Shown piece by piece: positions 19,603-27,381 of a stretch of DNA of 64,000 bases. A model generated the notes under the pieces. The model saw only the letters and a list, made by a program, of their open reading frames with translations. It had not been told where the DNA came from and did not search any database. This stretch comes from Kitasatospora sp. NBC_00374. GTDB taxonomy: Bacteria; Actinomycetota; Actinomycetes; Streptomycetales; Streptomycetaceae. The translations under genes were made by a program, and so were the position numbers. The stretch spans positions 5,439,001-5,503,000 of the forward strand of contig NZ_CP107964.1 of NCBI RefSeq assembly GCF_041434935.1, read 5' to 3'. Position 1 is the first letter of the stretch. Every line of letters begins with the position of its first letter.

Positions 19603-19608
19603 TAGGCT
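19603..19608 (+). promoter_or_regulatory. -10 element placed 7 bp before a GTG start
   Basis: TAGGCT ends exactly 7 bp before GTG 19616, so transcription would begin at or next to the start codon. The same TAGGxT-N7-start spacing is found at leuB. Confidence 0.55.
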
Positions 19609-19615
19609 CGTGCCC

Positions 19616-20626
19616 GTGAGCACCGAGAATCTCCTCCAGACGCTGCCCGGAGCCGCGACCGGCGCCGGGTCCATGCCCGGCACGGACGCCCGCGAGGCCG
19701 CCAAGACCGTGACGGGCTCGCTCGAACTGCTGCCGCACCTGCCGGAGCTGCCCGCCCGCGGCCCCGGTGCGGACATGATCGGACGCGGGGCCGGCCTGCT
19801 GGTCGAGCTCTTCGCCCAGGTCGAACCGAGCGGCTGGCGGTTCGCCGACCGGCCGGGCCGGGACACCAAGAGGGCCCACTCCTGGCTGGGCGAGGACCTC
19901 GACGCCCTGGAGGAGTTCACCCAGGGGTACCGCGGCGCCCTCAAACTGCAGGCGGTCGGCCCGTGGACGCTGGCCGCCTCGGTCGAGCTGCGGCACGGCG
20001 AGAAGGCCCTCGCCGACCCGGGCGCCTGCCGGGACATCGCCGAGTCGCTCACCGAGGGCCTGCGCCGTCACCTCGCCGACGTCCGGAGCCGGATCCCGGG
20101 GGCGCAGCTCGTGCTCCAGCTCGACGAGCCCTCGCTGCCGGCCGTGCTCTCCGGGTCGGTGAAGACGGCCAGCGGCTTCCAGCGGCTGCGCGCCGTCGAC
20201 CGGCAGGTCGCCGAGGAGGCGCTGCGCGGGGTGATCAGCAGCCTGGACGTGCCGGTGGTGGTGCACAGTTGTGCCCCGCAGGTGCCGATCCCGCTGCTGC
20301 GCCGGGCCGGGGTCGCGGGCGTCTCGCTGGACTTCTCCTTGCTGACGGAACGTGACGACGACGTCCTCGGTGAAGCGGTCGAGGACGGCACCGTGATCCT
20401 GGCCGGTGTGGTGCCCTCCACCGACACCGGATTGTCGGACCCGGCCGGTAGTGTCCAGGGTGTCAGGACGTTGTGGCGCAGGCTCGGGCTGGATCCGGAA
20501 CTGCTGGGCCGCCGGGTGCTGGTGACGCCGAGCTGCGGGCTGGCGGGGGCCTCCCCCGACTACGCCAAGCGGGCACTGTCACTCAGTGTGAAGGCGGCCC
20601 GGAGCCTGGTGGACAACCCGGAGTAA
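19616..20626 (+). CDS. MetE-like (cobalamin-independent methionine synthase family) protein
   Basis: A 336-residue protein resembling only the C-terminal barrel of MetE, starting MSTENLLQTLPGAATG. Signature segments are GSMPGTDAREA near the N terminus, KLQAVGPWTLA, QLDEPSLPAVL, VVHSCAPQVP, VVPSTDTGLSD and the zinc-site-like VTPSCGLAGAS. His, Cys and Cys positions equivalent to MetE metal ligands are therefore present. Full MetE is about 750 residues, so this is a short, single-domain member commonly annotated methionine synthase in Streptomyces; the true methyl donor is uncertain. GTG 19616 is preferred over 19610 because of the promoter spacing. ligA follows after 19 bp. Confidence 0.75.
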   Translation: MSTENLLQTLPGAATGAGSMPGTDAREAAKTVTGSLELLPHLPELPARGPGADMIGRGAGLLVELFAQVEPSGWRFADRPGRDTKRAHSWLGEDLDALEEFTQGYRGALKLQAVGPWTLAASVELRHGEKALADPGACRDIAESLTEGLRRHLADVRSRIPGAQLVLQLDEPSLPAVLSGSVKTASGFQRLRAVDRQVAEEALRGVISSLDVPVVVHSCAPQVPIPLLRRAGVAGVSLDFSLLTERDDDVLGEAVEDGTVILAGVVPSTDTGLSDPAGSVQGVRTLWRRLGLDPELLGRRVLVTPSCGLAGASPDYAKRALSLSVKAARSLVDNPE

Positions 20627-20645
20627 GACGGCAGGAGGGCCCAGG

Positions 20646-22973
20646 GTGGCGGCAGTTGAGGGCTGGGAGGAGATCCCGGCACAGGTGCGCACGCGGCACG
20701 CGGAGCTCGCGGCCGAGATCGAGGAGCACCGGGTCCGGTACTACGACCAGGACGCCCCGGTCGTCAGCGACGCCGAGTTCGACGTTCTGATGCGCCGGCT
20801 GGAGGCGCTGGAGGCCGAGCACCCGGCGCTGGTCACCCCCGACTCGCCCACCCAGAAGGTCGGCGGCAGCGCCGGCGAGGCCTTCGCCAAGGTCGAGCAC
20901 CGCGAGCGGCTGCTCAGCCTGGACAACGCGATGGACGACGAGGAGCTCGCCGCCTGGGCCGAGCGCGTCGCCGGCGAGCTGTCCGGCATCGAGTACCACT
21001 ACCTCTGCGAGCTGAAGGTCGACGGCCTGGCCGTCAACCTCACCTACGAGCGGGGCGAGCTGGTGCTGGCCGCGACCCGCGGCACCGGCCGGGTCGGCGA
21101 GGACATCACCGCCAACGTCCGCACCATCAAGGAGATCCCGCACCGGCTCACGGGCGAGCACATCCCCGAGCTGGTCGAGATCCGCGGCGAGGTCTACCTG
21201 CCCACCGAGGCGTTCGCCGAGCTCAACGCCTCGCTCGCGGTGGAGAACGAGCGCCGCAAGGCCGAGAACGCCGAGCGGGAGAAGGCGGGCAAGCGCCCGC
21301 AGGCCCTGCTCAAGCTGTTCGCCAACCCGCGCAACGCCGCCGCCGGATCGCTGCGGCAGAAGGACACCCACGTCACCGCCTCGCGCCCGCTGCACATGGT
21401 GGTGCACGGCATCGGCGCCCGGGTCGGCTTCGACATCGACTGCCAGTCGCACGCCTACGCGCTGCTGCGCGACTGGGGCCTGCCCACCGCCCGGCACAAC
21501 CGGGTGGTCGACACCCTCGACGAGGTCCGGGAGTTCATCAAGCGCTTCGGCGAGCAGCGCCACTCGGTCGAGCACGAGATCGACGGCGTGGTCGTCAAGG
21601 TCGACGAGATCCCGCTGCAGGGCCGGCTCGGTGCCACCTCGAAGTCCCCGCGCTGGGCGATCGCCTGGAAGTACCCGCCGGAGGAGGTCACCGCCAAGCT
21701 GGCCAGCATCAAGGTCGGCATCGGCCGCACCGGCCGGGCCACCCCGTACGCGGTGCTCGCCGAGCCGGTGAAGGTGGCCGGCTCGATGGTCCAGTACGCC
21801 ACCCTGCACAACCAGCAGGTGGTCAAGGCCAAGGGCGTGCTGCTGGGCGACACCGTGGTGCTGCGCAAGGCCGGTGACGTCATCCCGGAGATCCTCGGCC
21901 CGGTCGAGGACCTGCGGGACGGCACCGAGCAGGAGTTCGTGATGCCCTCGCACTGCCACGAGTGCGGCGCCGAGCTGCGCCCGATGTCCGAGGGCGACAT
22001 CGATCTGCGCTGCCCGAACGCGCAGTACTGCCCGGCCCAGGTGCGCGAGCGGATCGCCTACCTCGGCGGCCGGGAGTCGCTGGACGTCGACGGCCTCGGC
22101 TACGTCGCCGCCACCGCGCTCACCCAGCCGCTGGAGCCCGCCGACCCGCCGGTCAGGAACGAGGGGGACATCTTCGGCCTCACCGCCGACCAGCTGTTGC
22201 CGATCAAGGTGCTGGTGCGCGAGCCCAAGACCGGTATGCCCAAGCTGGACGACCGGACGGGCAAGGAGAAGGTGGCCACCTTCTTCGCCAATCTCAAGGG
22301 CGAGCCGAAGAAGTCCCTGACGCTGCTGCTGGACAACCTCGCCGCCGTCCGCGACCGCCCGCTCTGGCGGTTCGTCAACGGACTGTCGATCCGTCACGTC
22401 GGCCCGGTCGCCGCGCAGGCCCTCGCCCGTGAGTTCCGCGATCTGGACCGGATCTTCGCCGCCACCGAGGAGGAGCTCGCCGCCGCCGAGGGCGTCGGCC
22501 CGACCATCGCCCGCTCGGTCAGGGAGTGGTACGAGGAGGAGTGGCACCGCGAGATCCTGGAGAAGTGGCGCGCCGCCGGCGTGCGCTTCGTCGAGGAGGG
22601 CGCGCAGGAGCAGGGCCCGCGCCCGCTGGAGGGCCTGACCGTGGTGGTCACCGGCACGCTCGCCGGCCACACCCGGGACGGCGCCAAGGAGGCGCTGACC
22701 TCGCGCGGCGCCAAGGTCACCGGCTCGGTGTCGAAGAAGACCCACTTCGTGGTGGCGGGCGACAACCCCGGCTCCAAGTACGACAAGGCCGTCCAGCTCG
22801 GGCTGCCGGTGCTCGACGACGCGGGCTTCACCGTGCTGCTGGAGCAGGGCCCCGACGCCGCCCGGGCCCACCTCGGCCTGCCGCCGGTGCCCGCCGCCGA
22901 ACCCGCCGACCGGCCCGAGGCCGCGGAGCCCGCCGACCGGCCCGAGTCCGCGGAGCCCGCCACCGGGGAGTGA
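20646..22973 (+). CDS. ligA: NAD-dependent DNA ligase LigA
   Basis: Seals nicks in replication and repair using NAD. The 775-residue protein starts at GTG 20646 with CAGGAGGG upstream. Domains in order: Ia/adenylation (about residues 15-335) with the AMP-accepting Lys124 in CELKVDGLAVN; OB fold (about 336-415); a zinc finger CHECGAEL...CPNAQYC (about 437-462); a helix-hairpin-helix region (about 470-650); and a BRCT domain (about 655-735, LTVVVTGTLAGH). The C-terminal tail beyond BRCT is a duplicated acidic/proline segment (PADRPEAAE, PADRPESAE). Co-transcribed with the MetE-like gene. Confidence 0.97.
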   Translation: MAAVEGWEEIPAQVRTRHAELAAEIEEHRVRYYDQDAPVVSDAEFDVLMRRLEALEAEHPALVTPDSPTQKVGGSAGEAFAKVEHRERLLSLDNAMDDEELAAWAERVAGELSGIEYHYLCELKVDGLAVNLTYERGELVLAATRGTGRVGEDITANVRTIKEIPHRLTGEHIPELVEIRGEVYLPTEAFAELNASLAVENERRKAENAEREKAGKRPQALLKLFANPRNAAAGSLRQKDTHVTASRPLHMVVHGIGARVGFDIDCQSHAYALLRDWGLPTARHNRVVDTLDEVREFIKRFGEQRHSVEHEIDGVVVKVDEIPLQGRLGATSKSPRWAIAWKYPPEEVTAKLASIKVGIGRTGRATPYAVLAEPVKVAGSMVQYATLHNQQVVKAKGVLLGDTVVLRKAGDVIPEILGPVEDLRDGTEQEFVMPSHCHECGAELRPMSEGDIDLRCPNAQYCPAQVRERIAYLGGRESLDVDGLGYVAATALTQPLEPADPPVRNEGDIFGLTADQLLPIKVLVREPKTGMPKLDDRTGKEKVATFFANLKGEPKKSLTLLLDNLAAVRDRPLWRFVNGLSIRHVGPVAAQALAREFRDLDRIFAATEEELAAAEGVGPTIARSVREWYEEEWHREILEKWRAAGVRFVEEGAQEQGPRPLEGLTVVVTGTLAGHTRDGAKEALTSRGAKVTGSVSKKTHFVVAGDNPGSKYDKAVQLGLPVLDDAGFTVLLEQGPDAARAHLGLPPVPAAEPADRPEAAEPADRPESAEPATGE
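22902..22955 (+). repeat. 27-bp tandem repeat encoding the LigA tail
   Basis: The 27-bp unit beginning CCCGCCGACCGGCCCGAG occurs twice in succession, encoding PADRPEAAE and PADRPESAE. It lies downstream of the BRCT domain and is unlikely to affect catalysis. Confidence 0.8.
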
Positions 22974-23311
22974 CGCCCCCCGGATCCCGTCCGCCCCTCG
23001 GTCGTTATCCTCCTGATGCGGCGTCACCGGCGCCCGCCCCCGGGAACTCGGGCATTCTGTCACTGTGCGGCAGGGTCGGCCCCTCCCGGGGGAGGAGTCC
23101 GGCCGGTGGCGTGTTCAGGGATGTCCGAAAGTCTGCCCTCCCGGTCGACCCCGGCATACCCTGGAGCGCAACAGAGAGTCAGCAGGGGTGGGCGGCTCCG
23201 GTCTTGACCGGTGCCCGTGGGGACACCCCGTCGCCTGACGTCCATCGGCACCAGCACGGTGCCTCACCGTAAGGCGGCCTGACGGGGCGGGCCCGACGGA
23301 GGACAGGGCTT
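22974..23311 (+). other. Intergenic leader before the RmdB-like gene
   Basis: This 338-bp gap has no convincing gene. TACCCT at 23157-23162 is a possible -10. A small stem GGCACC/GGTGCC lies at about 23247-23263 and GGAGGACAGGG precedes the ATG at 23312. I looked for a c-di-GMP riboswitch core and for a BldD-type box and saw neither. Confidence 0.4.
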
Positions 23312-25081
23312 ATGGATCGTACGACCGGCGGTGCGCCCACACGCCCGCCGCAGGGGGTGGCAGGTGCGGTCCTGCTGCTCGGCGTTGTGCTGGCCGGGGC
23401 CGCGCCGCTCATCCCGCTCGCCGTCCTGGTCTACCGGTACGAACCCGAGCTGCTGCCGCTGTTCGCGGTCCCGCTGGCCGTCCTCGTGGCGGCCTGGCGG
23501 ATCGCCCGCGACCGGGCCAGGGACCAGCTCACCGACCCGCTCACCGACCTGCCCAACCGACAGGCGCTACTGATCGCGGCCCAGGAGGCGATCGCCCAGC
23601 ACGACGGGGAGGACGGCTACAGCGTCGGCCTGATCCTGCTCGACCTGGACCGCTTCCGTTCGCTCAACGACGCGCTCGGCCACACCGCCGGCGACCGGCT
23701 GCTGGTGCACATCGCCCGCCGGCTGCACCGCGCGCTGCGCTCCGGCCCGGGGCAGCAACCCGGCCCGGGCCACCACGGCCTGCCCGACACGCCCGAGGAC
23801 GTGTTCGCCGCGCTGCCCCCGTCGGTCCAGCGCAGCGGGCAGGCCGTGGTGGCCCGGATGGGCGGCGACGAGTTCGCCGTCCTGCTGCCGGGCGTCGGCA
23901 GCCCGGAGACCATGGAACGGGTCGCGAAGGCCCTGATCGTGGAGCTCGCCGCGCCGATCCGGCTGGACGGGCTGCTGCTCGTCCTGGAGGCCAGCGCCGG
24001 GGTCTGCGTCTACCCGACCCACGCCCAGGACGCCGAATCGCTGCTGCGACGCGCCGACGTCGCGATGGCCCACGCCCAGCGCAGCCGCAGCGGGGTCGAG
24101 CAGTACGACGAGGCGCGGGACATCGACACGCCGTACCGGATCGGGCTGCTCGGCGACCTGCGCCGGGCCCTGGAGACCGGTGAGGTGAAGCTCCACTACC
24201 AGCCGAAGGTGGCCTTCGACGGCCGGGTGGTCGGCCTGGAGGCGCTGCTGCGCTGGGAGCGGGCCGGGCAGGGGCGGGTCGCGCCGGACGAGTTCATCAG
24301 CCTGGCCGAGTCCAGCGGCCTGATGCCCCGGCTCACCGACTACGTCCTGGAGTCGGCCGTCGGCCAGCTGGCGATCTGGCGGGCCCAGGGGCTCAAGGTG
24401 CCGGTCGCGGTCAACGTGTCGCCCCGGGACGTCCTGAACCCGGGCTTCGCCGCCCGGGTGGCCGGCCACCTCGACCGCAACCAGGTGCCGGCCGACGCGC
24501 TCCAGCTGGAGATCACCGAACGGCTGCTGCTGGACGACTCCCGGCGCGCCGCCGACACCCTGGACGAGCTGCGCCGCTACGGCGTGCAGATGTCGCTGGA
24601 CGACTTCGGCACCGGCCACTCCTCGCTGGTGCGGCTGCGCAGTCTGCCGGTCGGCGAGCTCAAGATCGACCGTTCCTTCGTCTCCCGGATGGTCGCCGAC
24701 GACCACGACGCCGCCGTGGTGCGCTGCTCGGTGGAGCTGGCGCACTCGCTCGGGCTGACCGTGGTCGCCGAGGGTGTCGAGGACGACGAGACCTGGGAGC
24801 GGCTGCAGGCCATGGGGGTGGACGCGGTGCAGGGGTGGCTGGTCTCGGCGGCGCTGCCGGCCGACCAGGCGACCGCCTGGCTGATGGTGCACAGCACCGG
24901 CGCGCCGTCGGTCGAGCGGTTGACGGCCACCCAGGTCCGTCCAACGGCCCAGGTCCGTCCCGGGGCGCCGGCCCGCCCGGTGGCGCAGGTGCGTCCTGCC
25001 GCGCAGCCCCGCCCGGTGGGCAAGGTCCGTCCGGGCGCCAAGGCCCAGCCCGAGCTGGAGGCGCCGACCACCCAGCAGTGA
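23312..25081 (+). CDS. rmdB: Membrane GGDEF-EAL protein, RmdB-like c-di-GMP phosphodiesterase
   Basis: A 589-residue protein with two N-terminal membrane helices (about residues 12-62), a GGDEF domain (about 70-275) and an EAL domain (about 285-530). The GGDEF motif at residues 184-188 is intact, but the inhibitory I-site upstream reads RSGQ instead of RxxD. A Gly/Pro-rich insert of about 30 residues interrupts the domain just before it. The EAL domain looks catalytically complete: EAL at 310-312, NVSP, EITE, DDFGTG at 430-435, KIDRSF and VAEGVE. A phosphodiesterase role is therefore likely. The tail (about 535-580) is built of AQVRP-like repeats. The position next to ligA matches RmdB of S. 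coelicolor as I recall. Confidence 0.85.
   Translation: MDRTTGGAPTRPPQGVAGAVLLLGVVLAGAAPLIPLAVLVYRYEPELLPLFAVPLAVLVAAWRIARDRARDQLTDPLTDLPNRQALLIAAQEAIAQHDGEDGYSVGLILLDLDRFRSLNDALGHTAGDRLLVHIARRLHRALRSGPGQQPGPGHHGLPDTPEDVFAALPPSVQRSGQAVVARMGGDEFAVLLPGVGSPETMERVAKALIVELAAPIRLDGLLLVLEASAGVCVYPTHAQDAESLLRRADVAMAHAQRSRSGVEQYDEARDIDTPYRIGLLGDLRRALETGEVKLHYQPKVAFDGRVVGLEALLRWERAGQGRVAPDEFISLAESSGLMPRLTDYVLESAVGQLAIWRAQGLKVPVAVNVSPRDVLNPGFAARVAGHLDRNQVPADALQLEITERLLLDDSRRAADTLDELRRYGVQMSLDDFGTGHSSLVRLRSLPVGELKIDRSFVSRMVADDHDAAVVRCSVELAHSLGLTVVAEGVEDDETWERLQAMGVDAVQGWLVSAALPADQATAWLMVHSTGAPSVERLTATQVRPTAQVRPGAPARPVAQVRPAAQPRPVGKVRPGAKAQPELEAPTTQQ
24929..24964 (+). repeat. 18-bp tandem repeat in the RmdB-like tail
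   Basis: CCCAGGTCCGTCC recurs with an 18-bp period, encoding QVRPTAQVRP. Degenerate copies continue to about 25030. The tail is Arg/Pro/Ala-rich and probably disordered. Confidence 0.7.
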
Positions 25082-25089
25082 CGGCCCGA

Positions 25090-25131
25090 CGGCGCCCCGC
25101 ACACCCCGGTCGACGGGTGGGCGGGGCGCCG
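25090..25131 (+). terminator. Terminator after the RmdB-like gene
   Basis: CGGCGCCCCGC (25090-25100) pairs perfectly with GCGGGGCGCCG (25121-25131); the loop contains a further CACCC/GGGTG stem. Confidence 0.75.
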
Positions 25132-25182
25132 TTCTCGTCCCGCCTGCCGTATCTCCGTGGCCGGTGACGGGGCCGCGCCCCA

Positions 25183-25188
25183 TAGGAT
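25183..25188 (+). promoter_or_regulatory. Candidate -10 element for gatCA
   Basis: TAGGAT, 108 bp before gatC, after a terminator. It fits TANNNT; no -35 was recognised. Confidence 0.4.
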
Positions 25189-25296
25189 GGGCCCCACAGA
25201 CCAAGAGGACGGGGTGCGCCGAGCGCCCGCCCGTCCGGGCCGGGCGCCGCGTCAGCGCCGTCCGGTCTCACCAGAACTCACCTTGAGGATCGCTGC

Positions 25297-25593
25297 ATGC
25301 CTGGCATCACGCGCGAGGAGGTCGCCCACCTCGCCCGGCTGTCGCGTCTTGAGTTGCAGGCCGAAGAGCTGGACCACTTCGCCGAGCAGCTCGACGTGAT
25401 CATCGGCGCGGTCGCCCGCGTTTCCGAGGTCGCCGGACAGGACGTCCCGCCGACCTCCCACCCGCTGCCGCTGACCAACGTCATGCGCGCGGACGAGGTG
25501 CGGCCCTCGCTCACGCCGGAGCAGGCGCTGTCCGGCGCCCCGGCCGCCGAGGAGCAGCGTTTCCGCGTGCCCCAGATCCTCGGGGAGGACTGA
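25297..25593 (+). CDS. gatC: Asp-tRNA(Asn)/Glu-tRNA(Gln) amidotransferase subunit C
   Basis: A small 98-residue subunit that stabilises the GatA-GatB complex. The sequence shows the family helices EEVAHLARLSRLEL and HFAEQLDVIIGAVARVSEV, and the C-terminal NVMRADEVRPSLTPEQAL segment that wraps around GatA. GAGGATC lies before ATG 25297. gatA follows after 5 bp. The complex converts misacylated Glu-tRNA(Gln) to Gln-tRNA(Gln) and works with the GltX encoded at the right end of the window. Confidence 0.97.
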   Translation: MPGITREEVAHLARLSRLELQAEELDHFAEQLDVIIGAVARVSEVAGQDVPPTSHPLPLTNVMRADEVRPSLTPEQALSGAPAAEEQRFRVPQILGED

Positions 25594-25598
25594 TCACC

Positions 25599-27092
25599 AT
25601 GACCGATCTCATCCGCTACACCGCAGCTGAGACGGCCGGCGCGATCGCCTCCGGCAAGGTCTCCGCCGTCGAGGTCGCCCAGGCCCACCTGGACCGCATC
25701 GACGCCGTCGACAAGAAGGTCAACGCCTTCCTGCACGTCGACACCGAGGGCGCGCTCAAGGCCGCCCGCAGCGTCGACGACAGGCGCGCCCGCGGCGAGG
25801 AGCTCGGCCCGCTGGCCGGCGTCCCGCTGGCGCTGAAGGACGTCTTCACCACCGAGGGCATCCCGACCACCTGCGGCTCGAAGATCCTCGAAGGCTGGAT
25901 CCCGCCGTACGACGCGACCCTGACGAAGCGTCTGAAGGACGCCGGCGTGGTCATCCTCGGCAAGACCAACATGGACGAGTTCGCCATGGGGTCCTCCACC
26001 GAGAACTCCGCCTACGGCCCGACCGGCAACCCGTGGGACCTGACCCGGATCCCGGGCGGCTCCGGCGGCGGCTCGGCGGCCGCACTGGCCGCCTACGAGG
26101 CCCCGCTGGCGATCGGCACCGACACCGGCGGCTCGATCCGCCAGCCCGGCGCCGTCACCGGCACGGTCGGCGTCAAGCCGACCTACGGCTCGGTCTCCCG
26201 CTACGGCCTGGTCGCCTTCTCCTCCTCGCTGGACCAGGGCGGCCCGTGCGCCCGGACGGTGCTGGACGCGGCCCTGCTGCACGAGGCCATCGCCGGCCAC
26301 GACCCGCTGGACTCCACCTCGATCGACGCGCCGGTCCCGGCCGTGGTCGCGGCGGCGAAGATGCGCGACGTCCGCGGCATGCGGATCGGCGTCGTCAAGG
26401 AGTTCGCCGGCGAGGGCTACCAGGCCGGCGTGATGCAGCGCTTCAACGAGTCGGTGGAGCTGTTGCGCGAGCTGGGCGCCGAGGTCGTCGAGGTCTCCTG
26501 CCCGTCGTTCACCCTGGCGCTGCCGGCGTACTACCTGATCGCGCCGAGCGAGGCCTCCTCCAACCTGGCCCGCTTCGACGCCATGCGCTACGGCATGCGG
26601 GTCGGCGACGACGGCACCCGGTCCGCCGAGGACGTCACCGCGCTCACCCGCGAGGCCGGCTTCGGCGACGAGGTGAAGCGCCGGATCATCCTGGGCACCT
26701 ACGCGCTCTCCTCGGGCTACTACGACGCCTACTACGGCTCGGCGCAGAAGGTCCGCACCCTGATCTCGCGTGACTTCGACGCCGCCTTCGCCGGGGTCGA
26801 CGTCCTGATCTCGCCGACCACGCCGACCACCGCCTTCCCGATCGGCGAGCGCGCCGACGACCCGATGGCGATGTACCTGGCCGACCTGTGCACCATCCCG
26901 TCGAACCTGGCGGGCAACGCGGCCATGTCGCTGCCCTGCGGCCTGGCCCCGGAGGACAATCTCCCGGTCGGCCTGCAGATCATCGCTCCCGCGATGGCGG
27001 ACGACCGCCTGTACCGCGTGGGCGGCGCCGTCGAGGCCGCACTCAACGACAAGTGGGGACACCCCCTGCTGGAGGAGGCACCGGCACTGTGA
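25599..27092 (+). CDS. gatA: Asp-tRNA(Asn)/Glu-tRNA(Gln) amidotransferase subunit A
   Basis: The glutaminase subunit that liberates ammonia for tRNA-dependent amidation. A 497-residue amidase-signature enzyme with the Ser-cisSer-Lys triad visible: Lys80 in LALKDVF, the cis-Ser at about 155 in PGGSGGGSAAAL, and the nucleophile Ser179 in DTGGSIRQPG. Length and motifs are standard. Its stop overlaps the GTG of the next small gene by 4 bp (GTGA at 27089), so the two are probably translationally coupled. Confidence 0.98.
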   Translation: MTDLIRYTAAETAGAIASGKVSAVEVAQAHLDRIDAVDKKVNAFLHVDTEGALKAARSVDDRRARGEELGPLAGVPLALKDVFTTEGIPTTCGSKILEGWIPPYDATLTKRLKDAGVVILGKTNMDEFAMGSSTENSAYGPTGNPWDLTRIPGGSGGGSAAALAAYEAPLAIGTDTGGSIRQPGAVTGTVGVKPTYGSVSRYGLVAFSSSLDQGGPCARTVLDAALLHEAIAGHDPLDSTSIDAPVPAVVAAAKMRDVRGMRIGVVKEFAGEGYQAGVMQRFNESVELLRELGAEVVEVSCPSFTLALPAYYLIAPSEASSNLARFDAMRYGMRVGDDGTRSAEDVTALTREAGFGDEVKRRIILGTYALSSGYYDAYYGSAQKVRTLISRDFDAAFAGVDVLISPTTPTTAFPIGERADDPMAMYLADLCTIPSNLAGNAAMSLPCGLAPEDNLPVGLQIIAPAMADDRLYRVGGAVEAALNDKWGHPLLEEAPAL

Positions 27093-27349
27093 GCACCGTT
27101 GCGAAGGCCAAAGCCAGTTCTTCGTCGATCAAGGGCTGGAAGCACTCCAAGCCCGGCCTGTGGCTGTCCATCGGCACCAGTGCCTTCGGCGCGGTCTCGA
27201 TCGTCAAGGACGTCAAGAAGGCGCGTGGCGAGAACGACACCCTCAAGCTGATCAACGCCCTGGTCGGCGCCGCCGCGCTGATCACCGGCACCGCGCTCCT
27301 CGTCCGTGAGCTCAAGCGGCTCGGTGACGACGACGTGCTGCTGGGCTGA
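27089..27349 (+). CDS. Small membrane protein encoded between gatA and gatB
   Basis: An 86-residue protein (MSTVAKAKASSSSIKGW) beginning in a 4-bp overlap with gatA, with GGAGGAGGC upstream. It has a basic N-terminal third, one weakly hydrophobic segment around WLSIGTSAFGAVSIV and a clear hydrophobic helix LINALVGAAALITGTALLV, then a charged tail RELKRLGDDDVLLG. I recall a small gene in the same place in other Streptomyces. No function is known to me; the location suggests a link to the amidotransferase or simply co-expression. Confidence 0.8.
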   Translation: MSTVAKAKASSSSIKGWKHSKPGLWLSIGTSAFGAVSIVKDVKKARGENDTLKLINALVGAAALITGTALLVRELKRLGDDDVLLG

Positions 27350-27381
27350 CGGACCTCCAAGACTCAAGTGAAGGGGACGCT

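Noticed and set aside
22974..23311. A c-di-GMP riboswitch before the RmdB-like gene
   Set aside because: I could not find the conserved GEMM core or its tetraloop-receptor elements; only small unrelated stems are present.
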